A stretch of DNA of 64,000 nucleotides from Moniliella sp. 'wahieum' (taxonomy: Eukaryota; Basidiomycota; Moniliellomycetes; Moniliellales; Moniliellaceae): positions 682,001 through 746,000 of the forward strand of contig RSEE01000016.1 of NCBI GenBank assembly GCA_003971905.1, given 5' to 3'. A program made the position numbers and the translations under genes. The stretch's first letter is position 1. Every line of letters starts with the position of its first letter. Under the pieces are notes generated by a model, which saw only the letters and a list, made by a program, of their open reading frames with translations, was not told where the DNA came from and searched no databases. Positions 22,159-33,441 of this stretch are shown in pieces.

Positions 22159-24139
22159 TCTAGTGAATCTTAAGACATAGAGATTGAGGACTAGTGACAT
22201 GTGACAGGTTATTAAGCGGTACACACGCCCTTGCCAAGACCTAAAGCTATAATAGAGCGTTGCTCCGCAATTGGGCAAACTCGCAGAACCCGATAGGGAC
22301 TGCCGACATCATGGGACTAGAGAATCCAAAGAGGGACACATATTGGAGGCTACTATACTCGATCAATTGTCGATTCCCGATCGCTGGCAGGTGCTGGAGC
22401 TGGATCGACATGCAGGCTGCAAAATAAATAAAGCAGTGAGCGAGAACGTTCACTACGTTTACTGGGCCTAATATAGCATTTTAGTAGGTGTAGTTAGTGT
22501 ACAGGTCAGCCGGTCACCGGTCACATAGGCCACAGGTCACATTGCATGACAGGCCACACGCGTTACAATGTTCAACGTTCAACGTTCAACGTTCATCCAT
22601 CATCACAGGCCGATCATCGATCACTCGATCGCAAGATCTGCAGGCTCTGAGTGCAAAGCAATAATCGGTGATCATCGATCACATGTCACATGTCACATGT
22701 ATGCCACATTTTGGCGCTGGGCGCTAGAACGATTGTCGATAGTCGACAGAGGGCGATATGGACCTAACAGGGTCGGCCCGGTCAACGTCAGCACTCAGCC
22801 GGTCAAATCGAGGCTCGATCTCTTGCATCGAGCCGGCAAGGGGGCAGTGCTGATATGTTTCCCATCACGCGTCACATGCATGTTACACGCCACGCTTATC
22901 CTCGCCACTAGCACTAGCCATGCTTCTGGCCTTTAGATTGACAGAACAACCCTGTCTGGCTTGTTTTCTTCGGGATGCTCCGTTTGGGACTACGCGAGCC
23001 AACAGGACGAACCGGAACGCAGGAGCCCGAACAGGCATGGTCGATGGCCGGTGTAGCTTGTAGGCTGAGCGCTGAGGCGCGAAGACTATGTGGTGCTGGC
23101 GTGACCTGGTGTGGCCCCTTGAGGCAGCCTGAGGAGGGGAGGCGGCCTGGGTACCTAGTGGTGCGAAGCTGCATATCCAACGCGCTGCGCCACTGCTGCG
23201 CCTGACACGGGCAGGCCGCCCGATCGCTACACTGGACGTTGTTGCATTTTGAATCCCGCAGGCCTCATGCCTTGCTCTATGCCATGCACGAGCAGCCGCT
23301 GCAGGTAACGGGGCAACAGAGCAGTGTCAATGCCTGTGCCCTGCCAGAGCACTGCTCCACAGCTGCCACACTGCCCTGCGTGGTAGGGCATTGGGGCAGA
23401 CCGGAGGCAGCACACCGCACTCATGCCCCGAGCTCCGTGGCTGCACGACGATTGCGGAGCTGGGAGCGTGTCTAACTATGCCTGAGCCCATGCTGGGCTA
23501 ATGCGGGGGCGACAACGCACCCTGGCCTCGGTTGCTCTATGCACAGTTCTCCTGCCGTTCCCAGCGACTCCCATCCCGCTCGGAACAACACTCGAGGCGC
23601 AGCACTGGCCAGATGCAGAACGGCCCTGCGCTGTTGTTCCTTCCAGCTTCAACGTACTCATCCTCTCCCACTCGCACAGCCGGGGCGATGGCCTGCGATG
23701 CACGGTGGCGCTTCCTTCACACCGTGCGGTGCTGCACTGCTGCAATGATCGACAAGTGCCCCGTGCCCGCCTGCAGCTGTTCGTTCCTCGACACCCTCGC
23801 CATCGTGCCATGCCCCCGGGCCTCTTGCGAGTCAGAGTGTGTGGGATACGAGCGGGCTTTCCATAGCCTGTGAGTGACACATAAGGTAAGGTGCCACGCG
23901 CCACCCACCACCTTGGCGACAACTTCAGTCACTCTAGTCACTCTGTCCCATTTTATCTGGCTGCCTTTTCTGACTTTTGTTAGTCCCCCCCCCGCCTTCC
24001 TTTCTTCCACCAGTCCTTCCTGCCCCCATCCCTGACCAAGACCACGTTCGCCTTCCCATCACGCTCTCTACTCTGGACGTCCCCAGTATCTCTTTTGCTC
24101 TCGATTCGCCAACGCCTGCCTTCTCCCATTCCCGCAACC
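22159..24139. other. Gene-free stretch between the RT element and ROT1
   Basis: No gene or RNA recognised in 2 kb. It holds a TTCAACG tandem run (22569–22595), repeated TCACATG words (22680–22700), and CGGTCACCGGTCAC-type palindromes near 22509–22522. The last 200 bp, pyrimidine-rich, are the ROT1 promoter and leader. Confidence 0.5.
22569..22595. repeat. Tandem heptamer TTCAACG
   Basis: Three and a half head-to-tail copies of TTCAACG, reverse complement of the CGTTGAA unit tandemly repeated at 26401–26435. It lies in intergenic DNA. Confidence 0.8.
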
Positions 24140-24976
24140 ATGCTGCCTCGGCCACTCGCTGCCGTTGTCACTGCTGTCATTGCGTCTGTGGCAGTCATTG
24201 TGCCTGCCCATGCCCAGACGCTTAACAATGTCACTTCTCTCGAAGGCACTTGGTCCAGTGGCTCGGGTAACGTTACTACGGGTCTCTCCTTCTTCAACCC
24301 TAGTAATGCCGCTTTCACTATCCCATCATCTGGGGGCATCGCCTACTCCTTTACCGACGATGGCTTCTTTGAGCAGGCCAAGTACATCTACACATCGAAT
24401 GGTGCGTTCTTGTACCCCTTCTTCGCTTGCTTCCCTGGCCTATATTCTGACACCTCCATCAGCTACAGTCAACCAATGCGTGAAGGCCTCGCTCATCTGG
24501 CAGCATGGCACGTACGTGATCAACTCCAATGGAAGTTTATCCCTCCAACCCTGGAAAACCGATGGAAAGATTATGATTATCGATGCCTGTGGCGCCCAAA
24601 CACTCACTCAATACTACTACTATCAACCTGAGCTCATCCCTTTGTGGTACAACTACATTGAGCCTGATTCGGGCTTTGGACCAAACGATCCTGCTAAGGG
24701 AAGCACGATGTATGCCCTGCAAATGTTCCAAGACGGAGGCGGTGGCCAGGCTGGAACGAAGATGGTACGTCTCTCTTGCTTTGCTCCCCCTTTCCCTTAC
24801 TGATGACTAATTGGCTACCACAGTCTGTAATGTACCTCCAGCTGCGCCCTCCAAACATGTTGCCCACCCAAGTTCTAGGGGAAAAAGTGCTCAACTCAGC
24901 CGCCCTTGCTTCATCCTCGGCCACTGCAGCAACCAGCTCGAGTGCGCCTGATCGACGCCGCCGCTTCCGGGCATGA
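24140..24976 (+). CDS. ROT1: ROT1-like ER chaperone
   Basis: Rot1 is a fungal ER protein needed for protein folding, O-mannosylation and 1,6-beta-glucan synthesis. A signal peptide (MLPRPLAAVVTAVIASVAV… to PAHA) precedes LEGTWSSGSGNVTTG, AYSFTDDGFFEQAKY, IWQHGTYVINSNGSL and MIIDACGAQTL, then YQPELIPLWYNYIEP, all in family order. Three exons: introns 24402–24462 and 24765–24823, both GT–AG with TGAC/CTAA branch sites. The product is about 238 aa and the frame is intact throughout, unlike most neighbours. The C-terminus (ATAATSSSAPDRRRRFRA) has no hydrophobic anchor, whereas yeast Rot1 has one, so this version may be lumenal or may end differently. Confidence 0.92.
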
Positions 24977-25338
24977 AGGAAACGGGACACTTTCTGTTCT
25001 TCCATGTGAATGTTTGCCACCTTCGTTGGCCTCGCTTCTGTGCTCTGGCATTGGTCCCACATCTCCTTACCTCCTCATCTCGCGGGTTTTCAACATCTTA
25101 TATCTCTGCCGATACAGTAAAACCCCCCATTCCTATGCCGTTCCCTATTACCCCCTTCCCGCCTCTCCTCGCATATCGTCTCTCATGCCTGAGACGCCCT
25201 CATCACGGGTTTGCCTGTGTCCTATTCCTTCCCTCCCCCATATCTCGCTACGGCGGAGATTCGGTTTCCTGTTGATTACGGATTCTTGCTGCTTATCCAG
25301 AATGTCAGTTGCTCCCACCCATTGATGTATGCAACAAG
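24977..25338. other. ROT1 3' flank
   Basis: About 360 bp of pyrimidine-rich DNA with no gene visible. It ends at the target duplication ACAAG (25334–25338) of the solo LTR. Confidence 0.5.
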
Positions 25339-25561
25339 TGCTGGGACTTGCGGTTCCATAGGTAGGACAAGGTGCCTTATCATATGTCACCCCCTGTATC
25401 ACTTCTTTTGACCTAACCGAAGCCCCTACACTTGTATACTCCGGTTTATTCGCGTTCCTGTCTTTTCAAGGTGTGGCACAATGCTTAGACGTGAACCACC
25501 GCCAACAACGCCATTGTATATCAATACTTCTCCAGAATTTCTCTACCCATTCGGTCTTGCA
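25339..25561 (-). mobile_element. Solo copia-type LTR
   Basis: A 223-bp sequence starting TGCTGGGACT and ending CGGTCTTGCA. It aligns end to end with the reverse complement of the LTRs at 11464 and 16804, including GGTGTGGCACAATGCTTAGA (LTR: GGTGTGGCACAAGGCTTAGA). The 5-bp duplication ACAAG flanks it (25334–25338 and 25562–25566). It is clearly diverged from the full element's LTRs, so it is an older relative left by LTR–LTR recombination. It carries no coding sequence. Confidence 0.88.
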
Positions 25562-25695
25562 ACAAGTTCTTTATTACGACAGCTCTTTCTTTCCATATCC
25601 TTGCGGAAGTTGGCCTGCCTTTTGCTTTGCATGCGCCACCATCCAAAACCTAGAGGAGCTTGTACCCGAGTCGGCAAGTGCCGAGCTATTGTCAC

Positions 25696-25721
25696 GGGCG
25701 GGCGCCGCCAGGGGCCCGCCC
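25696..25721. repeat. GC-rich inverted repeat (hairpin)
   Basis: GGGCGGGCGCC and GGGGCCCGCCC can pair around a GCCA loop, followed by TGGGATTTTTGGGG. It recalls the hairpin tips of the inverted-repeat RT element but differs in sequence. Function unknown; it may be the end of a decayed element. Confidence 0.5.
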
Positions 25722-26400
25722 TGGGATTTTTGGGGTACAATCCCTTAGGCGACGGTAGGTCGACTCACGGTAGTTTCGGGCTTAGGCTGGTTGGTGTGTC
25801 CGAGCGGAGCTAGGGACGAGGAGAGGCTTTTGGTGGGGCGACTGCACGTGTGGCAAGGCTGCGTCTGCACCGGCTTGGGCCGTGGTAACGTGTCTGAAGC
25901 CTCCGGGACTTAGGGACGGGAGGCCACGATACTTAATTTAGCCAACCATCATCACACTTGGTTGGCCTGCGGTGCACGCTCTACTGGGCATGTGCGGAGC
26001 AGGCGGGCCTTAGCTTGGGTCGGACCATCTCGTGTCCGCCGCAGCCCGTGACAGCTATATTCTTTTCGTGCTGGATATTGAGATCAAGAGGAACAATCCT
26101 CAAAGCTCCTGGGAAGTGTGCACCTCTCTTTTCTTCTCTCTGTCCTCCCCACCTTCCGCGACGCGTCAGCATCAAAAGACGCGCGTGTTTTAACTTGTTC
26201 AATGCTATGCACTGTTGCAATCGGGTGGGTGTGGCATCCATAGCAAGACCTGCGTTCATTGTGACGAGCGACTGGTGAAGGACACCGTCTTTTCTCTTTC
26301 GTACTAAGGCGTCACAGATATTTTCGACTCTCGATATTTTCCCCATCCACATGTCGATCAAAAAGCTAGTACTATAGCTATAGAGTGAGTGCCCTTAGTG

Positions 26401-26435
26401 CGTTGAACGTTGAACGTTGAACGTTGAACGTTGAT
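26401..26435. repeat. Tandem heptamer CGTTGAA
   Basis: Five consecutive copies of CGTTGAA (the last ends in T). The same unit recurs at other intergenic sites in the window. Confidence 0.85.
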
Positions 26436-26959
26436 AGACTGAATGTCCTGGCGTTGACTTGTTTATCTTCACACGTATAGATCTCGTGAAAGGTCCCTCG
26501 TACCATCATACCAATGCCAGTCCAACAGATGATCACCTGGTGTGGCTTGTGTCCCCCCCCCATATCAGATGATCGATATGGCAGTCGACCTGCTGGGGTC
26601 GAAGGGAAGCGAATACCCACAGGCGTCTTTTTCACTGAACGTGTTGAAATTTGTAAGACATGGACCAACCATCGATCATCGCACACCTTTGACCATTTCA
26701 AATCTCAAGCCTGGTGGAATGTGCTGCTTCGCGCCCAGGCTCAGTAGCTTGGTCTGTGCACTGCCCGTTTCGGCCCCAGTTTGCGTGAAAGACAGGTGTT
26801 TTCTGCCCCGCAGCCATCACTAGGTTCAGCGCCCAACGTCAACCAACTGCGTTTGCTCTCTCAGCTCGCTCGCTCTGTCTACCACCTAAAGCAAGGCCAT
26901 TCTCTTTGCTTCCCGTCCTCCACCCCCCAAGACCACCATTCATTCACCTGCCCCAAATC

Positions 26960-28237
26960 ATGCCAGGCCAAGTCCGAGGCCTTATTACGACTGCCCTTCT
27001 TGGCACCGTGGTGGTGTGTCCATTTGCTTCGTTGCCTACCAAGGCCCCTTTGGCGAAGTGGAACGAGGTCTGCACGAAGGTCATGCCCATGTCATGCGCC
27101 AGTTGGGCGTATCTTCCACAGTGGACACAATTGCGGCTTCCCTTGACACCCGCTTCTCTTCAACTCCTCTGGCTCCAATTTGGGATACAGCCATGGATCT
27201 GTTTTGGGCGTTTGTTTTGTTCTTCAAGAACACGTTTGCCACCCGTTTTGGCCGCGGCGAGTTCATGTACCTCTCTATGGCTGCCGCTCCCTTGGTCTCC
27301 GGTATGTTCTTGGACGCCCTGAGGGAATCTAGCTGCACAGCGCTGTTGGTGCCGTGGTTCGTCTTCATTCTGTCAGTAGGTCAAGTTGCTACGTTGGGGG
27401 CTACGTTGAACATCCTTTACATTCCTTGGTATGCTTGGTACCGCCTTCGCCAAACCCGAAACCCGCTTTTGTGCCTCATACACCAGCGCCTGCGTTGGGT
27501 CTTGGGTTCTTCCACCTCGCCTCGACTGCCTACGGTGCCTCAGCGATGTTGACGACGTTTCTCGGGGTGGACCATAAAATGTGGATCTGGAGCAATATTG
27601 CCTTCCACTTTTCGCCCCTCTTCTTTCTCCCCTTGGCCCTGTGGCCCGCGGCACGCAAGCTCTTTAAAGTTGCGCCAGGGGACAAAAAGAACCATTCCGC
27701 TGATTGACCTACATTGGACCACCAACGCCATGACCTATTTGGGCTACATGTTTGCCATGTGGCTCATGTGGGATGAAGGAAAGGTCCTTCTCAGTACCCT
27801 GGCTAGCGGGTATGGTACCATGTTAGATGGCGCTACTTTGATTCATTCCCCTAGGGCTTACCTCGAATCCGTTCACGCCCTGGTTCAAAAGGGTGGCATT
27901 ACTTGTGAGGGTCTATGGCTGTTTGTGTTTGACACGTTGGGTATCATGCTGGCCGAGTACTTCGTCGTCGTGATTGACTCGTATGCAGACGATCTCCAAG
28001 TGGAGCGCACCAAAGTTGTTCGGATCCATCCCCCACGCCGAGTCCTGGAAGATGTAAGCTGTGCCGTGCTTGACCGCCGAATCTGAATACTGACTTATTG
28101 TGTTCTCTCAGTGGATCCTATCTGCGCCCCACTTCGTCTTCTTTGGCCCGGGGTGGCTCTTCAGCAACTACCTCTGGTTGCGCGAAGTCGCTGCCCAAAC
28201 TGCGAGCACTGGAGAGGCGGAAAGCAAAGACGAGTGA
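26960..28237 (+). CDS. Uncharacterised multipass membrane protein
   Basis: I do not recognise the family. The product starts MPGQVRGLITTALLGTVVV and contains about six hydrophobic segments, including AMDLFWAFVLFFKN, LVPWFVFILSVGQVATLGA, MWIWSNIAFHFSPLFFLPLA, AMTYLGYMFAMWLMW, GLWLFVFDTLGIMLAEYFVV and, after an intron (28054–28111, GTAAGC), HFVFFGPGWLFSNYLWL. It ends EAESKDE. The total is about 400 aa. Three frame changes (around 27100, 27480 and 27690) are needed to keep the hydrophobic pattern and probably reflect missing bases. Splice signals support the last exon. Location in an internal membrane is a guess. Confidence 0.7.
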
Positions 28238-28859
28238 GCCCACCTTTCACATTGATATCCTCATTTGAAAGGTGGTTGTGCCACAGGGGGGTGGAAGGGT
28301 AGGACCATCGTCACCAATATCTCTGGGATTCTATCTTCCCGTCCTCGTGCTTATCGAACATGCCGTGTTAATGAGGACAAGGCCTACATAGAGAAGGGGA
28401 GGGGGAGGGAGGTGATGGATCTATTCCGAGAGAGGAGCCCGTTAGGGGTAGAACATAGGGGAGAGTCGGATAGACTTGGCATGCTTCCTACATCAGCAGC
28501 CACAGTTTGTCGCACCCCTCTACGATAGAGTTGCTCACTCGTACTTCACCAACTGGTACACATACGCTGTCTAAACCCCTCTCTGTCCCTGCATCGGTGC
28601 CTAGTCTGCTGGCCATGCAGGTCCGGCTCATCTAGAGCCGAAGGAAAGTGCGGGTGGCTACAGCAAAGTGCAGAAGAGCTTTTGCGATGTAATCCTCGGT
28701 CTGCTACACTATCACACCTGGTCTGCTACACCTACATCTTGCATTGGTCCTCCGTAAGGTGGCATCGCTTTGGCGTGCTCATCCAACTTCGTTCATACAC
28801 AACTTAGACAAAGGCACCGAATAGGTAGGGCTGGTTGGTAAGAGGAAACACCCTCGCCC
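28238..28859. other. Intergenic region between convergent genes
   Basis: 3' flanks of the membrane protein and carrier genes. No gene, RNA or clear repeat seen. Confidence 0.5.
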
Positions 28860-30173
28860 TTAATACACGAATGACCAGGTCAACCCCAAAGACATCAAAA
28901 AGAGACTAACGCCCCACCCGCGGTAGATAGACTCGATCCCTTCTTCCTGTACCATGGTTTGGAGGCAGTCCACCAACCCGACGTAGGGTCGTACCGTACC
29001 GTTCCCGGCGTCTGCCTCGATTTCTGAGGAAGCGCAGGGACGAAGGATGACCACGGGCTCCTCTGCATCGCCTGGTTGCGAAGGCAGACGAGACTCAGCA
29101 TGCGCCTGCCATGCCCCCAGTGGTGCCTCCTCATCGTCCTCCTCTTGCTCAGGGGCGTCATTAGGTGTGTCAGAGTGCAAGACGGGGTTGATTGACGCGC
29201 CCGGGGCAGCCTCGGCGGGCGAACCCGATTCCCGCGGGCGTTGGGTTGCGAGCCGAACCATTGCGCATTCCAAGGGGATGCTGACGGCCAAGGTCAGTGC
29301 TTGGCACACGATGAAGACAGCCAGACTGAATGCTGACACTCGTAGAGCGTCAGATGTTCTCGTGGAGGTATATGCAGGAAGGTCTGCAGTGGTGACAGTA
29401 CCGACGCGCGCACTCCCGAAGCAGATTTTGCGTACGATAGGTAGGACCAACCCACTGAGGATTGCCTGCAGAACACTGACGCTGAACATACCCGGCAAAG
29501 CATACAGTCTCCAGGGCCGCCTGAGTTCTCCGGGACTCAGCAACTCGTTCAGATTCGACAAGGGTTGCGTCCAGGGAAGAGCCTTGGGGTGGATAATGGT
29601 GCTGGATACCGGGGAAAGCATGGTCAGCGAATGGCCGTAACGGGAAAAAGCAGGGCAAGCAAACTCACCGATTGGAAATAATGGACATGGGCAAGTCCAC
29701 CAACGTTATGATCAGAATATTGATGAACATGGGGAAGATACCGATCTCGCCAGTTTCCGCCGCTTTTTCCATTGCGACCCGGACGCAACAAAGGGAGCAA
29801 TGATGATGATGAAGCCAAAAATCATGATCCAGATCGTCTCCAGCGCCGTTGGGAACGCGCCGCGGAACAGCCCGGTCCAGCCCTCAATCTGCACGACGCG
29901 TTTGGCCATTCCGAACACGCCCGATGTGACAGGACCAATCTTTATAGGCTCGGTGCGAATGGAAAAGAAACCACGACTGCGCTCCGACGAGGGCGTTTCG
30001 CTCTCCTCGGCCACGCCCAAGGACACGGCGCGAGGCAAGTAGTTGGCCCGCAGACGCGCCATTGAACTGATGAGCGGCTGAACGATCACCGTCGACACGG
30101 CGATCATCACGACAAAGAATACCAGCGTCAGCAAGGCAACCATAATGAGACCGGGCAGATTCATGGTGCGCAT
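28860..30173 (-). CDS. Divergent mitochondrial carrier-like protein
   Basis: The repeats resemble SLC25 modules: MAKRVVQIEGWTGLFRGAFP followed by a hydrophobic helix, then PLECAMVRLATQ (P-x-E-C-x3-R) and LVDCLQTMVQEEGIESIYRG with a hydrophobic end. The starting MRTMNLPGLIMVALLTLVFF is an added N-terminal helix. A long acidic, serine-rich insert (EQEEDDEEAPLGAW) lies before the last half-repeat. Intron 29602–29668. One frame change near 29780 gives MEKAAETGEIGIFPMF, which fits. The product is about 415 aa, longer than transporters and reminiscent of Ugo1/SLC25A46-type carriers of the outer mitochondrial membrane. Substrate or fusion role cannot be told. Confidence 0.7.
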
Positions 30174-30499
30174 AATGGTGGTGGCGTTGCGAGCCTGCTG
30201 TTCGCCAGCCTCGGCGAGACGATGCGCAGCGGGCGCCTATCGGTGCAACGCCCCGGCTACGGCGGGTGTGCTCGGGCCACGCAAGGTGGCGACGCATGTG
30301 CTCGGATGCTATTTCGGCACACACGTCGTCACCCATCCGGCATCACCCGCCACGCGTCACGCGCTGCACGGGGGCGCTGGGTCACGTGAGCCCGCCGCGC
30401 TCCAACAAACACCTGGGGCTGGCTCCTGCTGGATAGATGAGCATGCGCCCATCGGGGGGCACGCGCTGTTTGCTGTTTGTCCACCACACGCCGAGCAGC
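30174..30499. promoter_or_regulatory. Shared upstream region of the carrier and coiled-coil genes
   Basis: About 330 bp between divergent starts. It contains CACGCGTCACGCG (30350–30362) and TCACGTGAG (30382–30390), with an E-box-like CACGTG. Shared regulation is inferred from layout only. Confidence 0.4.
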
Positions 30500-33441
30500 A
30501 TGTCCCGCAGCGAGGCCAAACTCCGCCGCCTCGCACACGCCCTCAGCCGCGCTGCGGCCGCGCCCACCCCCACCCTGCCTTGCCCTCGCCCCGACGCGCA
30601 GGCGGAGCAGCAGCCGGACGCACCCACCACCACCCTCGATGCGCTCGCGCCGCACCTTTCCTTGATGCAGGGCAGCGACTGGACGCAGTATGCCGCAGAC
30701 GAGTCCATCCTGCACCCCGACCCGCTCTTCCCCGACTTTGATGCCAGCCTCCATTCTCCCCGACGCCAGCACCACGCCGGCCTCGCCCGCGCGGGCGAGG
30801 ACGCACTGGACGACCCGATCCGAGCGGTCATCAGTGCAGCCGACGAGGCTGTTCAGGCCTTCCATTTCCGCCTGGTCGAACTCTCTGTCTCTCATGCAGC
30901 CGAAGCAGAACAAACGTCCCGCTCTTTGGCAGCATCAGTGGCTAAGGCCAACCACGCCGAGGCGGAACGGGCGGTAGTCCAAGTGGAGCGAGACGAAGCT
31001 CTTTCCATGGCATCTGCGGCACGGGAGCAAGTATCAGCTCTCACCCGTGCCCTGGAAGCAGCGACAGGCGACCAAGAGAAGCTCAAGCAGAGCAGAGCTG
31101 TTGCAGATGCCCTCTTGGCTTCGCATGAGCGACTCAGAGAGGTGGAAGAGGCGCAACGGAAGGAGGAGAAGGCTGCACTTCTGCGTCGCATGGGCGCAAG
31201 CAGAGGAACAAGAACTCAAGCCCGCCCTAGCCCAGAAGGCATTCGAACAACATTCACAATGGCTTGCCCTTCCCCGGGAGGAAGGAAACGAGCACTCTTA
31301 CCGTCCGCTTCACCTGCGAACAGGCCACGGAAATCGGAGCCTCTTCCGATGGCATTCACACACGATCTACCCCTTTCCAGGACGAGAATTCTCCCCCTGT
31401 TCAAGAGGAGAAGGAGGATGATCGGATATCCCAACTAGAGGCCAAGCTTCTGCGCCGGACCGAGCAGCTGGGACAAGTTCAGCTTAACCTGCGCAAGCAG
31501 GAGAGGGAAGGGGACCAAGCCCGTTTTGCCGCTGAAGTAGCAGAGCAGGAGGCCTCCCTTCTCCGCACAAGAGTGGGGGAATCTGAGACTGCCCTAGCCG
31601 CTATGCGGGAAAAGCTCGCAACCGTGCAAACTGAGTTACGCAACGCCAAGGCTGTCCGAAGAGCAAGAGCAACAGGACGCGCAGCATACAACAGAGAAGA
31701 GTCGGCTCGTTGAGCGCGTAGCCCAGCTGGAAGCGGAGGTGAAAGATCTCCACACGGCGCTGGATGTTGCGGAAGCCGCGCGCGCATCCCTCCAGGGGAG
31801 GAGAGGGATGCGGTCCAACGTGCTCGGGAGGCATATCAAGAAAGCAAGGCGCTTCGTACTGAGCTGGCATCCGCCATGGAGCAGCTCAACACGCTTTCCC
31901 AGAGCAAGGCAGAAGTGGCGGAACAGCTCCTAACAGAGAGAACTAGGATTGTCGAGATTCTCCAAGAACGGGAAACTCTGCTCCAAGCGCACAAGACACA
32001 TGAGGAGACTCTTCAACAGGCTCGGGGCAAACGGAGGTCGTGCAAACAGAATTGGAAGCTAGTCGCATGGCGTATGCGCAGGCGCAAGAAGCTATGCGAG
32101 ACGCCCAGACCGAGGTGGAGCGTCTCGTTCGCAATGTGCGTTCAACCGAGGAGGAGAATGCTCGCCTTCTCTCCCTCCTTTCGGAAAAGGACAAGGAACA
32201 CACTTCCCTTTCTGCGGCACTTGCTTCGGCCAATGAACGGGCGCTCGAGGAAAGCACATTCGCAACTCGGGCTGCAGAGGAGCAAATGCTCCTTCAGCAA
32301 AAGCTGGCACGGACCGAGCGGTCGTTGTCTAAGATGAAGAGTGCGCTGGAAGCGCAGGCGGAGGAGGCGACGCCGGAGGAAGGCTCTCGGCCAACAGAAG
32401 GTGAGCTTCAAGCTGTCCAAGCTGAGAGGGATTCTCTCCTTTCCCAGCTTTCCCATCTCTCTGTTCACGTGGCCGCCGTGGAGACACGCTGGGCCCATTC
32501 GCTTGCATTGCTAAGAAGGACAAGGGAAGAAGTCATTGCCCATCAGGCGTCACAGGACCAACTGAAGAATATGCTTCTCAGTGCCACACGAACAGAAAAG
32601 GCTACTTGAGGGGACGGCGGATATGGAAACCCGTCTGCATCAGGCTCGAGACACCATTTCCAAGTTGGAGGAGGAACGAGCCCAGTTGATCGAGGCTCAG
32701 GTGGGGTCAAAGAAGGATGAGCAAGCCAGTGAGGCTGCCCGTGAAGAGAATGCTGTACTCTCTGCGCGTGTGGAGGAGATGACAGCGCATCTGACAACAT
32801 TACGTCAAGACAGGGTTGCCTCTGAGTCGAAGCGGGAAGAAGCGGTGAAGGAGCTGGCTATGACGAAAGAAACGGTCCAGGTTATGGAGGCAGAGTTGGC
32901 CCAAGCAAAGGATGCTCAGAGCAAGGTGGCATTGGAGTCGGCTTCTCTTCGGACAAGGTGCAAGTCGTGGAAAAAGCAGTGCCGACGCCCAAGCCGCTCG
33001 CAGCGAGGCAGAAGAAAAGTTGGCGTTGCTCAAAAACCAATTACAGGAGGTGCAGCAGCAGCGTTCGGAAGCCGTCAAAGCTCTCGAGGCCGTCAAAGTG
33101 AGATGGAGAGGGAAAAGGGTCCCAGTGCTGAGCAAGTTCAGTTACAGACCGAACTCGACCAGCTGTATGTTTTCTCCTTCTCTGCTTTGGTTGAATTGAA
33201 AACTAACCTATATTCTGTCGCAGACGCTGATCAAGGAAGATCTTCAAGAACAAGTCTCGGAGTTGACGTCGCTTGTGGAGCAACAGGCAGCCGAAATTGA
33301 GGGGTACGACGACCGGGTTCTGGAATGAAGAAGACAGCAAAGAAGGTGCAGAGCAAGCTGGCCAAGGTCCAAGCCGAGCGGGAAGGATTGCGACAACGCC
33401 TGGATCGGGCCCTTGCGGATGGCGGGAGAAAGGAAGGATGA
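30500..33441 (+). CDS. Long coiled-coil protein of unknown function
   Basis: The N-terminus is MSRSEAKLRRLAHALSRAAA, followed by an alanine/proline region and a motif DWTQYAADESILHPDPLFPD. Nearly all the rest is heptad-rich coiled coil: LVELSVSHAAEAEQTSRSL, ALTRALEAATGDQEKLKQS, ARVEEMTAHLTTLRQDR and, after an intron (33165–33223, branch CTAAC), TLIKEDLQEQVSELTSLVEQ. It ends RLDRALADGGRKEG. The predicted total is about 960 aa. Several frame changes occur, but coiled-coil pattern and codon use continue through each, so one gene is likely. An in-frame ATG at 30437 would add 21 residues. Golgin, spindle-pole or cytoskeletal scaffolds look similar; sequence alone cannot choose. Confidence 0.7.

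Larger units (their letters stand above)
25567..26959. other. Gene-free stretch before the multipass membrane protein
   Basis: No protein family recognised. It has a strong GC hairpin (25696–25721) followed by a T-run; an inverted pair CCAACCA…TGGTTGG near 25942–25965; the CGTTGAA tandem repeat at 26401–26435; and a pyrimidine-rich leader (26890–26950) for the next gene. Confidence 0.45.

Noticed and set aside
22569-26435. CRISPR-like array
   Set aside because: The heptamers are directly tandem, without spacers, and the genome is eukaryotic.
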